Source of the DNA: Paragonimus westermani
Lineage: Eukaryota > Platyhelminthes > Trematoda > Plagiorchiida > Troglotrematidae
DNA: 64,000 nt
Reading direction: 5' to 3'
Assembly: GCA_008508345.1 (NCBI GenBank)
Contig: QNGE01002410.1
Coordinates: 2,761-66,760 of the forward strand
The notes under the pieces are model-generated. The model was not told the DNA's origin. It searched no databases and was given only the letters and a program-made list of their open reading frames with translations. A program made the translations under genes and the position numbers. Numbering within the stretch: the first letter of the stretch is position 1; each line of letters opens with the position of its first letter. Shown here in pieces: positions 13,543 through 25,900 of the stretch.

Positions 13543-13800
13543 ATGAGTAGTCGGGGATTTGACTCTATTTTCAAGATGAACATCACTCACATTTGTTCGC
13601 AGCGTTCGCATTCAAATAGACTTTCCAGTCGGCTTCTTTCGAAAAGAAGCACTAGACTCGAGTTTCGCTCTTATTAGAGCTCGTCAGTAGTGCATATCCT
13701 TGCCACGGCCGGGATTTGAACTCCGGCCATTCCAATCATGAGGCAACCGTGTTAACCACTGCGCCATTGACCTCACATTTGGCACGACCGAATTTTTGAT
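13543..13800 (-). repeat. SINE family A copy, best preserved, minus strand
   Basis: The minus-strand order is: tRNA-like head with a near-consensus pol III A box (ATGGCGCAGTGG), then a B-box-like AGTTCAAATCC inside a GGCCGG/CCGGCC hairpin, then an intact hammerhead (13,649-13,693), a CTTCTTTTCGAAAG block, a segment of about 80 bases, and a 3' end at the ACTACTCATCAG block. A and B box spacing fits a tRNA-derived internal promoter. This is the organisation known for the schistosome Sm-alpha repeats, a SINE-like family with a hammerhead. Whether the two are homologous cannot be told without alignment. Confidence 0.85.
13649..13693 (-). ncRNA. Type I hammerhead ribozyme, complete
   Basis: On the minus strand: stem I 5' GCACTA, core CTGACGA, stem II GCTCT-AATA-AGAGC (5 of 5 pairs), core GAAA, a very short stem III CTCGAG, the cleavage triplet GTC, then stem I 3' TAGTGC (6 of 6 pairs). 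Every conserved core base of a hammerhead is present, and predicted cleavage falls between 13,655 and 13,654. The minimal stem III is typical of repeat-associated hammerheads, which often work best as dimers. This copy sits in a tandem pair. Its role would be to trim repeat transcripts. Confidence 0.88.
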
Positions 13801-16800
13801 GAGAATATAAGAATTCCGATGCAACATTTTAATGTATTGAATAAAATAGTTCACCAAGCTTTCTAGTGCGTTCAAACTAGCCACTGAGAACGCACCTCAA
13901 CAGAGTTATCTGCAACTAAATCATTGAATGAAAACTGTTTACGCTTGCAGGGTTTAGTTTTGAGTCAAGAGTTGAAAATTCCTCAAAGTTGCCAGGTTAT
14001 CATTACTAAATTGGATCAGCAAGCAAGTCCCAAACGAATGAGTGTTTCAACCAAAAGGAATCAAGGCTAGTATCCCCACCGGATATCTTCAAGAAATCAA
14101 GCACAAAATTTTGACCATTTTTAAAACGTGTATAGCTTACCAGCTAAAATCTAAACAACATGTCTTTTACGATAGTTGCAAGAGTGAGCCGAACAGGTCT
14201 AACCCGCTGCCTAATATCATCATATCTAACTTCTTTTCAAAGTTCAATATAGGACAGTTTTGTACTTACGCAGAGTTTCGATTTGATTCTTACAAATGTG
14301 ACTTTCCAGTAACAGCATAAATCTGACCACGACTCTTCAACAATGAGCCTTATGATCTTTTCGTTTACAATCTTGACGTCAAGTTAAACATTACGACATA
14401 CCAGAGTGAGTACATCGTCATCGACTCGACTTCATTCACAGAACATGGTCAGCTGTATGCTGTCTTCACCGTTCGGTGCTAGTTTTGATTATTTCAGTTT
14501 TACGATGACACCAGACACTCACCCTTTTATAACGGCCAAGTAATACGCCTGAATATATTTTCTATACATTAGTTACTGCCCGAGGAGACCTTTCAAGACA
14601 AGTGTTCATGAGAAATTATTCCTGAAAATTGGCTGTGCCTCAGGAAGAGGTAACAACAGTGAATCCGCTCCAAGTGGAAGACAGACTTCGGAGAAAATAA
14701 TCAGACTAGGATTGAACAAATTGCATAAATCATGGGCTACCCTTTGTATTCATGATAGAAACTGAGATAAAATGGGTTCTTCCCCGTGGCTGTACTAGGA
14801 AAGCGGTCTTTGACTAAAAGCTGCAGTTTTCATGCAACACTACGTATGATTGAATGCCACAACAGTTTCTGTGTTGGTAGTTGGTGGTAGATCAGCCACT
14901 GTCAAGAAAAGCCAGTCAACGAACAGCCACATGAATATTAATCATAGCGGGTTGTCGACCCTGAAAATAGAACATGAAAGCGATATAAACACGTTACGAG
15001 ATTTGGTATGCCAAAATTTTAAACGTACATCTTTGAACCAGGTAACAAGGAACTGACATTGACTCCGCATAAGCACTGATTGCTATTGTAATGCCAACTA
15101 ATGGTGAATGTATCGGGCGTTCGAAAACCTAATCATACTTTGGGTTATTTGCGGTCAAAATTGACGTTTATAGCTGGGTTTCCTGAGGCTGGTATGGTGG
15201 TATGCGTAGCTTGTTCGCAAAATGTCAGCTGTAGTATCCGATGCACAAATACCATACAAACGAGAGCACTCACATTTTCGAAAAGTTTTACCATTTCTCT
15301 GACTATACAGTGACAGATATTTCGTTACTCCTTGTTGAAAATCCTGACGTTAATCGATATAATTCTTTCACGATCTGAAAGAACCTTTGTACTTTAGCCA
15401 CTCGTAAAATTCACTTTGTGTCCAACCCAGAGAGTCGAGATGGCCAGGTCGAATAGATGTTACCAAATCAACGTAGCATACATTCTGTACGTGAATTTTA
15501 CTTGAGTTGTAAATGACATCAATAGCATACTTGGTGTTTTGTTGACATGTGATATTACGCTAAGCTTTTGTGTCCTGAAAGCAGAAAATTGATTTGAATT
15601 CGACTGACTGGTTTCTTTTCCCTGGTGTAACAAGACAGCCTAATGGAACAACTAACAAGCGAACGAACTGTTTCATCGGTTCGTTGATCCTCATTTTATT
15701 GAATGTGGTTGTCTAGTACGATCATCTAATTCTTTACATTAAGAGATATAGAAGCATTACCTTAGCCGTCAGATCACATCGTCATGTTTTGACCCGGTAT
15801 TACGTCCTTGATGGATTTGCTGAGACTCTCTTCATAGCTAGAGAAAAACTGACATTATAACTACCTGTGGTTTGTCCATTTGCCTTCCCCACTTACAGAC
15901 TTAGCGTCACGCAGAGCGAGTTGTGTTTTTGCACGTGTTTGGAAAAACTCCAGTTTGAATACCTTCTGATAGTTGCTGATATTTTACTCCAATTTGGCTT
16001 TCACCCTACCTTGATTCTAACTGATGCAATTTCATCGATCAACCATGGTACCTACACGACGAATGTTGGGTACAGTGAGCGGAAAGTGAACGCTGTGCCC
16101 TTCTGAGGTCGACTCGTATGACGTTTGGTTGTGGGCATGAAGGTCATGTGCCCGAATGCAGCAAACCCATAAAAACAGCGGTGCTAACTTTGTGGTTGAA
16201 TCGTGTTTCCGTCTCATTCATGTCCTATTATCCATGCTGAGATAGGGTAATGGGACCTGTATTACTGAGTTCAAGTATCCTGTTGGTCATTTTGGGGACA
16301 AGTTAGCACTGGGTACCGCAGCTTGCAAGCTTGAAAGCTTACGCCATAAAAGTAGCCACAAATCCAGTGCTCGTGATAAACTTATCTATTTTCCGTTTTC
16401 TAAATGAAAGTTTTTGAACTAGATCCTCCAAAAAATGGTAACAAAACTTCACACGTCTTTGAAATCTTCTTGAATTCAACTTTGTAACAGTTGTGGTCAC
16501 CTGAAGTTAAAGATTATTCACAATGATACTAAAATTCTTTAGAAAAAATAGACAGAAAGTTGTGCTTTAATTGTGAATCTATCCACAGTTCGAAAACTCC
16601 TGAATAAAGTACAGGGTTTTATCCCCAGTTCTACCGCACGTTGATCAATCGGATCAGCAGACACAAAATGAACAGGCTAGCTTCAAAGTATGTTGACGGT
16701 CCAGTAAACTGTGCCTTGAAGGCTATCAGAACCCGAGACTGATATTATGACTGCCACAAAAGACCGGTGCAAGAAACACTAGTTTGATATCAGTTCGGTT

Positions 16801-16855
16801 ATGGAACTGGCTTGTACTGGACTGTTCCAGCTAGGACGACGTAATCAGACTGTTC
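13801..16855. other. Gene-free stretch
   Basis: No recognisable coding region or repeat. The reading frames present (for example 14,042-14,320 plus and 15,101-15,313 plus) show no known domain and no clear splice context. Confidence 0.5.
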
Positions 16856-16935
16856 AATTTCAAGTTGACCATCACCAATATTTGATTGCAGCCTTCACAT
16901 TCAGATAGACTTTCCAGCCAGTCACTTTCGAAAAT
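16856..16935 (-). repeat. SINE family A fragment (3' part), minus strand
   Basis: The stretch from TTTCAAGTTGACCATCACC to CACTTTCGAAAA matches the post-hammerhead 3' block of SINE-A. The tRNA-like head and hammerhead are absent, so the copy is truncated. Confidence 0.65.
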
Positions 16936-17529
16936 TTTCTTTAAAAAAGATGACATTCTGTTGCTCAGACTGTTGGTTCATCACCTGCTCCCCTACTTCT
17001 GTGTAACGAGTATGGCGGCACATCAGCCATACGCTGTCAGATGCCGAGGTTATATGTAAGGTTGTTTCCCTATTGGACAACCCGCATCTACCCTGCTGCC
17101 ATGTAGATTTGCGTCACAATATCTCTACACATTAGAACTACGTAAACTACAAATATTATTGTTAAATATATTTTGTTGATTCCCGCCTGGCAATCCCAGA
17201 CAAATAAACAAACTTAATCTGTCTCATACAGTTATGCTAGTCAATTGTTAGATACAGCATTCCACTCGGCCAGCAATTACATCGCCAGAAAACCTAAATC
17301 AGTAAGAGGCACATCAACAAACGAATATCCATTCAGCTATTATTTACAACTCAGCTGAAAGGACACGTCAGATTTCTTCACATTTTCTCACAATCCTTTG
17401 CCAACAACGCAAAATACTGAACGATAAAAAGCATCAGGAATTGAAGCTCACTTTGAACAGTCAATCTTCAATAGACGTTCGCAGAATCCTTGAAGGCTGA
17501 CGCTAAAATTGAGTACCGCAGATGAAATT

Positions 17530-17690
17530 TTCTACTGAACCCTGCTCACAGTTGATTGCCGCCACTGTCTTCTGATAAGCGGTTCGGCTAACCCATCACA
17601 AAAGGACGTATTGAACATGAGTTTCGCCCTCATCCTAGCCTCTCAGTAAAGCATATCCATTTGGCTGGTGCGATGGAAAGTCCCGAAAAG
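17530..17690 (-). repeat. SINE family A fragment, degenerate, minus strand
   Basis: It retains the region around the former hammerhead (GAAACTCATGTTC on the minus strand) and part of the 3' block. The CTGANGA box and stem I are destroyed. The tRNA-like head is missing. Confidence 0.5.
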
Positions 17691-19624
17691 TAGTGTGTTT
17701 CAGTTGGACCACCAAGATAAAACTCCTCGGTGTTAGTAAAATAAGCTCTGAAGGAAGGGGGTCATCCACTTTTAATTTACAGTGGAGACTGTGGCACTAA
17801 TCAAAACAATTCTAGCCACAATCCAGCTAATTTCTTGATCTTTTTCCACCGACCTGAACAGTTGTACGTTACAATCTATGAGGGAAGAAAAACTGGAGGG
17901 AACACTAAATTATCGGGCATCACAAACCATTCGAGCAAAAGACTGTTCTTCGTAATCTTTTGAAATAGCATATGAATGCGCACTGTCGATAACTGGTCGT
18001 TGTGTTCCCCAAGGTTTGGAATATTAAGGAATCTTAAATACCGTGTGTGCGACTCATTAGTTAACTCAATTTTTAGAAAGAACCTGCGCCGTGTGTGTAT
18101 GAACCAGAAGGGAATCGGTCTGACTTCAGTTGCGCTTCAGGTTATGGTAACTTTTCAGTCCACCGGTCAGTCGAGTACTGTGAAAAGCATTTTTGCTAGC
18201 AGCTGGCCAGATTTCACGATATGATCTACCAACAATCGGCAACGGTCCTGTTCCTGTATGTCATGGTAACCTCCCGTTCTGTCTCACCAGCCATTCTATG
18301 GGATGGCAGACAGACATTCGCCCACCCTAAGAGACCTCAGGTGAATCTAGGATATATAATATAATGTTTGTTCTCCCAAAGCAGATGTTTCGCATATGCT
18401 TGTACTTTCTGTTTCACACACGATGGATATCTGTAGACGTCACCGGATGGCCTCAGTAAATGTGGTGTGGATTTTTTCCGGTAAACACAATAGCATATAG
18501 AAGCCATGCCGTGTAGTCAACTTATTTGGTAACAGTTTACGGGCAATGCAAACTCCCTGGACCACTTCATGACTGAGATATCACTGTACTGTAACGGTCT
18601 TCCACGGAAGTTAACTTTCCGTTTTTGTCTACCGCCCATATTCCCATTCCATCTTTGTGATGACCAGGATCTAACCAAAGGTATCTTTCTACAGTGATGT
18701 TTATATCACAGCTGTTACCGATGTTTGAGAATGGATTATACGTGCTGCTTCCACTTAGTTGGGTTTTGATATCACAAAGCACCATACAGTCAGTGTCGGC
18801 TGTATCTTTCATTAAAGAACAGAGTGTATAACACAATTGCATATGGGGTTATGAAACCTGGTCGTGCTGAGTCAGTATAATGAGTAGGTTATATGTTCCT
18901 GCCAACCACTATCTGCGAAAAATCGTCCTAGTTGGGCAACGACGGCGCTCAGAGAAAGGTTACAAACGAATAGCATTCTTTTATGCAAAACAGTTTCATC
19001 ACGCATCTTTGCTCAACGCCCAACACATCAACTCGTATTTGCACACCCGGCTGTGACTTCAAAACCAGTACAGTTAATAGCTAATGGTTTGGCGGATGTG
19101 TACGAGGTAATTGGCGTAAAGTTTAGTCCCCCTAGTCGCCACAGGACTCTCTTAGTGGGGTCCAAGAAACGGTTTTAACTAAATACATTGAAAGGATCTG
19201 GTCACCACTTTGAATTGGCCAAGTACATCTAGTTGTTTTGATATCGATTTTAATAAGGAATCAGTTTAATTTCAACGACAACATAAAAATCGACAAAAAA
19301 CGGAAAAATGTCAAAATCATCAGCAATGTAGAGATGACAAAAGGGTACATTAGGTCGCCATGTTGCAACCAGATTTTCACTGCAGTGTTCTGTATTCTTT
19401 CGAATTAGCTACTTGCGCCATATTGCTTAAGTAGGTAACAATCAGCCCCCTGATTTCCGAAGTAAGTATCCTTATAATACCTTAACTTTAAAGACAAAAA
19501 TATGGCAAACGCGATTTATCGTTTGTGTTTGGTTTTAAAGAGAATTCGCTGACGATGAAAACAGACTGTTCGCTAGCAGTAGAGCAATCATAAGTTAAAT
19601 ACCCTTAAAACGTCAACACAATCG

Positions 19625-19800
19625 CCACTTCAGCCAGTGTATATTTCGAAAATGCACTGGATCAGAGTTTTGCTTGTCTTAGAGGCCGTCAGCAATACAG
19701 TTCCTGATAATTACTTCGATTCTCATCATGCGCACAGTTTCATCAAACAACCGTGTTGAACAGTGCGCCACTGATTGCCTCATGAAAGTGTAGTCGGATT
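19625..19800 (-). repeat. SINE family A copy, degenerate, minus strand
   Basis: Minus-strand blocks recognisable in order are the head with GGCGCACTGTTCAACACGG, a diverged B-box region, a hammerhead relic (CTGACGG, then AAAA in place of GAAA) and the TTTCGAAA block. Too diverged to self-cleave. Confidence 0.6.
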
Positions 19801-22800
19801 TAAAATCCCAGTAATGACAACAGTATCTGCTACTGACATGTTCTAGCAGGAACGAAACATGAGTCTACCACTCTTGTGTAAAATGGCTGCCTGGAAATTT
19901 TGTCAGCATACGTGGGACACCGTTGAAGTTGAGTACTGTTTAATTTGTTACTATTCAAGTCACTGCTCAGCCGCCAGTAACATAATCATTGTTCTCCATT
20001 TTCGGTTCACCTGGTTGTTTACCGCTGAGAGTAAATGTTCGCACTGACTACTGATCGTTTGTATTAGAACAGTGCAACTGGACACGAATTACCCCGGGAA
20101 CAATCAGCATTCTGAATCTCACAATTACGGGTCGGTCTTAGTGACAGGATGATAGGACTCTTTTAACTGATTGACGGTTGCGCTAGAAATCGTTTCCATT
20201 ACCTCACTGTTCCGCTGCACAGAGTGAAATGGACATACTGTTTCATTTGATCGCCTAATAGTAAGATCAATGAATATTCTTTGGCGAAAGCAGAAACAAA
20301 ATTGTCTGTAGAACATGGATGTTCGTTCGTGCGTTGTGGCAAGATAGAAAAGCTGAACAGATGCCCAGACAAAAATTGACCAAAATATGCATAGTATCGA
20401 CAGTCATTTAAGCTCTTTTGCGACAAGTTCAGCTGCAAATTAATCACAAGAAAGTGAATCATAGATGTAAATTTCTTCGACACAGACCCGTAGCTTCTGT
20501 AGCTTTCTGAATGTAACGAACGGGTAGCTGTATCCGATGCAAGAGACTCTCGATGACCGAAAACCAACCACCAAAAAACAATCGTTCATTCAAATCCAAC
20601 ATCATTGAAGTAAGTCATTGCACCTTGAATAAATAACGATGTGGTCAAATAACGCTGTCTCATTTCTTTTAGAGTTCACCAGATAGCGGCCCAGAACTGA
20701 CAGCATTCCGACTTTTGTTAGATTTCAAGGATGCCGTAATTTAAGGAAGTTCAGTACTGAAAATTAACCAAGTGACTTTGATAAAAATGAAATTGGGGTT
20801 CGTTTCAAAAATGTGACATAAGAAAAGTGCTACGTTTGAGGAATTTGTTCATTTTTTCTGTTTTCGTGAAAGTTTCCATTAAGACATAGTAGGCAGCAAT
20901 GACAAACAGGTGGTTTCGATCATTCTTCTTCAGATTCATACAAATAAATATGTTCCAGATAACCAGAAAACTGAGTGGATAAAATGTGTGTAGTTACAAA
21001 CTTTTACACGAGCACTGGCCGACCACTTAAACCGCGAGTCACTTATGGTTGTAGTGGGTGGTCTGGGGATATACACGCACAGCTGAATCACAGAGTTGGA
21101 AGTGAATGAAAGCGAGTTATATTTTTCTGATCACGTCACTTACAGGATTTGCGCGAACTAACTCAGTAGGCAGTAAATCGGCTTCTGTGCGCGAGTCGCA
21201 ATTTCGGGGCGTTTAATGCTTAACCAACTTGTATTGGTTGACCAAAACTTTGCAGACTACAGAGTAGGCCGTATCGTTCAAACACACATCTACCAAGTGG
21301 CTAACTCTCCGTCATAACAATCCCAAATCATGCGAGATATTCCATTCAAATAGCAGTTAGAGTACGAGGTCTCCCGTTAGAGAAACACCGCATAATTCAA
21401 TATTTCAATACGACAGACAATGCATATTGCAAAACCAATGCAGCCTGAGAGCAGTTGTCTAATTTTTACAAAGTTTCCTGTTGGGAGAAACGTATCCGTC
21501 GGAAACAGTTTTATCCTCAACTTTATAACTAAATGCGGTCAAGTTATCACAGACGAATTCGATGTGACACTTTCAATCGTTTGATGACTAGACAAAAAAT
21601 CGCATAGCATTTCACAGACCATTGAACTAATCACTGGGGCCAAGAGACAATTTGTCCATACACGAGAGCCAAACTTTAATTTCGACAGCACGAAGTAACA
21701 TTGTTTCTCAGCCCACATAAAACCTTATTATGCGGTTACATTCTATCAGGGAAGAAGTCGTTTGGTTGAGATACAGAGAAGTGAACGGACCTGATGGTTT
21801 AGCATAAAGCGTTCTTAAGATGTGTGCAAGGCCGTCATGATAACCAGTAATTGACTAACCCACCCATAGTTCCAACAGCTGTATTGCTAACAGATGAACG
21901 GCACCACACATCATATCAAGACGTGAATAAGGAGCGTCCAAATTACACTCTGTTTCACGCCTATGTGTAGCACTGCAAGTTTCTGAATTAATTTTTGATT
22001 ACACAGAGCCGCTAATGAACACCACAAGCTCAAACCATTTTCTCTACTGTTGTCCATGCTCGTCTTCAGCGATCGCGAATGTTTAATACATTTTGGAATC
22101 ACTTAAATGAACCTACAGTTTTTCAAGTGTACGCTGTTTTATGTACGAAAATGTTCCGGAAACAGTGTTTTGAAAGTACCATTTCAACTCACCTAAAGGC
22201 GTAGCTTTTAGTCTCCAACCATTGCTTACCTCATGAACTGTAGCCAAATCGTTCACTTTAATGAAAATATCTTGTTGTCACTGACTATGGACGATGGTGT
22301 TCTCTTCAACAAACGGAGCTTTCATCCAGTTCTTTTTCAGGTTTATCTTGCATTCATCCAACGAATAGTTACACTTTTAATTTCATTACGCTGACGATGC
22401 AATGTTGGGTGTCTGATAATATGTTCATTCAAATCACTAAACAATTTACCAGAACAGTCAAGCTCTTCAGAGTCCCACGCCTCGTCTTTTAGCACATGCC
22501 AGTGCACTGACGTAGTGTTTTCACGTATGTAATTTACTCAGTGATAAACATTTGAAACAGTTACCTTTTAAGCAAAAATCTCTTCAGTATCACAATTTTA
22601 CCGTTTCACATATCTGAAAGCCTAATTAAACATAACGCTCTGCAGTCAATGTATTTCATATTTCCGATGCATATTGCGAAACAGATTTAACGAAATCGGT
22701 GTTTTCAACTTGAAGGAAAATATTTAGTCAAAGATTTAATAACTGTAGCTATGAAGGATTAAGAGTGTCTTCTGTTGAGGTGACAGGATTCAGAAAGAGA

Positions 22801-22847
22801 GAGAAGTGGATAGACATATTGATGTGACATTTCGATTGCTTTTAATA
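19801..22847. other. Gene-free stretch
   Basis: No conserved feature found. A minus-strand frame of 122 codons at 20,199-20,567 begins at TTG and has no recognisable domain. A plus-strand Tyr-Ala-Asp-Asp codon run at 22,387-22,398 resembles a reverse-transcriptase motif but is flanked by close in-frame stops. Confidence 0.5.
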
Positions 22848-22920
22848 TGTGGTGAATGGAGCAGTGGTCAACAAAACCGCCAACAACGAAGCTCAGGTCT
22901 GGTATCTTGTTTCGGAAAAG
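22848..22920 (+). repeat. Possible SINE family A head, plus strand
   Basis: The string GAATGGAGCAGTGGTCAACA matches the A-box region of SINE-A, and a diverged B-box-like region follows. The hammerhead and the 3' block are not recognisable. Short and diverged, so only tentative. Confidence 0.4.
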
Positions 22921-25900
22921 TTTGACGGAAACGTCCATTCCGAATACGAGCGCTGCAATCATGTAAACAAACTGACGATTAGTTATCAGCAATATTGATT
23001 CAGTCGGTTCATCAACACGCGTGCTTTGTTGTGAGATCCAGTGCTCATCAGTTATTTCACCGGATTGTCATCAAAATTACTGCAATTTGGAAACATTTTT
23101 CCATCACCTTGTCCGTGGTCATTTGGACCAGATGGTGTCGAGATGCCCGTTAAACATCTCTGGGACTAAGAAGGTTCTTTGCATTTCTGTAGATGACCAA
23201 TTACACGATTGGGTTTAGCCTACTAGATCCGGAATTGCAACAGATTAGGCACACAAGAAACGCATCTTCGCACTTAAACAGCTTTTCATAAACTGTTTCT
23301 AAAGCCGACAACAAACCACACGCTGCAGTTTACAGCTACACCAAGAATTTTGCATCCGTCTTTTGCTGAAATAAAAAATCTTGCTGCAGTTGAAAAGTAC
23401 ATTGTTGTACAAAAGAATACACCAGGTGTCGAATCCCGCAAACCGTTGTACAAAAATGCGTTTATTCTGATTTACAGATTGTTCGTGTGGTAATTAACTT
23501 GCAAATTCCTCATGCCTTTCAGTGGCGGTTAAGCTGTAGACACTCCTAATTTCCTATTCGTAACAAACTCCATTTTGATAGGTAGGAAGTTGTACGTTTT
23601 CCTCTGTCGCCAAAATGTATCGTGCGAGGAAGAGACAATCAGGACTTTTGTCCTGAAAGTACTGTGTAGTTGTTTAATACATCAAAATACTCAATAAATT
23701 GTGGAAACATCAAAAGTATTTTGTCAATATATCCTTGTCCTGAATTGAATGCAACCTAAGTGGTGAAAATCCAATCAAACGAAAGTCATATGTATTGTGT
23801 ACCAAATGTATACACTTAAGTTACAGGCTGCATGTACCATTGTGTGGTGTGCCTGAATGTTGCCGATTTCATCTATTAAGTTTTGAAAGCAAGGCGTATT
23901 TTTCAGCCGCTTTTAGAAGTTGTCTTCTTAGATGATAGTTGCAAAAAATACAGTTTTTGATTTGGAAGATTTTGGCACGTCGTTCAGGCAAGGAAGTTTC
24001 TTTTCCGCTAGGCCAGGCCCGAAGTATTATTATGCAGAATGAAATAATTTACCTCCTCCCTTGAAATCGTCACCAAATAACTCGATCAGTGTTCATTGTA
24101 ACTTTCAAATTAACTTGTGAACTCACTGTCAGTTCGGTGCACTCAGTGCCCAACCAATATGTGAATCATGATGAATAGTTATTCCCTCATCCACAACTAT
24201 CAAATACAGGTCGCAGTCTGAGAGTAAACTCTTGAGATGTGCTACAAACAATTCTGGTGTGGTAAAGAAATGCGCAACTCACGAACCGTGAGGCAAACAA
24301 AGCTGACAGATACTGCTCCTTTGGAAGGAAACATTCGCGATTAAATGTGAGCGCTTTCCTACTACGATCTTCTATCCCATAAAATTCACAGACTCTTTTG
24401 GCACATATTTCGATTTGCTGAGGAATGTTTAGTCGATACTGGTGTGATTTGTCGCGTATACATTATCATACACATTATGCCGTTGACCAGCTGAATGAGA
24501 AGTTGAAACGAAGTGACTCTCTGTGTTTTTGTCTGACGGAAAGTTGTATAATCAACCTCTCGGTCAATGACCGCGTGCTTTCCTTGGTGCAGTATATCAG
24601 CAACAAAACGTCTTGATACTACAAGTTCTACCTGGACGAATGTGCCTGGATATTAGTCCATCAACACTTGTCGGGATCGCAGTCAACAGCACCCTACCTT
24701 TACCCGGTTCAATGATCTCTAACCTTTGTAGACTTCTATGTCATCTCAAACAATGGTCTGGCCACAACAATCCGAAGCGGACTGACGGACGGTGCACTCA
24801 AACCTACTCTGCAAAGCAGACGCTCAATAGTCTTCTCTGCTTATTTGCAAGTTTTCTGTCTTGGTAAGGGACAGTATACCCACTGACTATACGAAACATG
24901 TCATGGACTCAGCTCTATGTGATTCTATACAAGCCAGATATGTGGCAATAAGTTGGGGAAAGAAAGCGCCGACTCCATCTTGAAAATTGTTTTGCAAATT
25001 AAGACATTTTTGCATTACGTGTCGCCCAAAATAAAGAAGCCACCCGGAATAATTGTGACACAATTTCAAGCGTTTAAAATGAAGGTGTTCAGTTGCAAGC
25101 ACGTTGCTACGGTTCATATCTCAAGATGATTAATTAAATTCCGCCACCGGCGGCTCTTACGCAAGTCTCTAGCAAGCTAAAAGCTGGCATTTAACTGACA
25201 AAGTAGTTTGTTTTGTGGCTTATTTCAGACCCGTTATTTTTTTTAGCCGTGCTGAACCAAATAACGAAATTTCTTTGAGATCCAACTCATTCAAATTTAG
25301 GTGAACATTGCTTAACCCATTGTTTTTGTACTCCCAATGGCGGTAACTAATTGAACAACATTCTGTAAACCATTATCTCCCTAACATCCCATTTTTTAGT
25401 TCAGTACTCAGCTCAGATAAAACAGCAGATATGCCGACATTTCAACTGTCAAAAGCTCCCATGTACGTATATTCAATAAGTGATTCTATTCTACGCATTA
25501 CCAAATTGATAGCATTTGTGCTCACTTGCAATCCTACATTTATACGGTATGGAATACAGGACAGCGTGACTCAAACTTCGAGTCAACGACTGAAACTGTT
25601 TTCCTTCCATATACTTCAATAACAGCCAGTCATGGACGATAATATTACGCATACTGAAGGTGGTGTTTAATAACTAACGATGACTAGACACATCACAACA
25701 GGTCATTTGAGAGCACAGTTATTTCAGATGACCTACAGTGCAGTAATCTACGAGGCACAATTTTGAGATGTCAGCTGGAATTAATGGTTGTGTATATTTT
25801 GTTGCTATTTAAAGTAACCAGCTTTCTTATTGTGTCACATTCAAGAGTATCAAACACTGAATTACTGTATTCGCCCACAAATGAGAGGAATCAGTTGCTT

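Noticed and set aside
13684..13884. Minus-strand open frame with Met-Ala-Gln-Trp-Leu...Ser-Asn-Pro-Gly-Arg-Gly
   Set aside because: It is a translation of the tRNA-like head of SINE-A. Similar peptides are likely to appear among predicted proteins only because the repeat is common.
20199..20567. 122-codon minus-strand open frame
   Set aside because: TTG start and no recognisable family. Overlaps another open frame on the same strand.
22387..22398. Tyr-Ala-Asp-Asp codons resembling reverse-transcriptase motif C
   Set aside because: In-frame stops lie two codons before and six codons after, and no other reverse-transcriptase motif is nearby. Chance occurrence.
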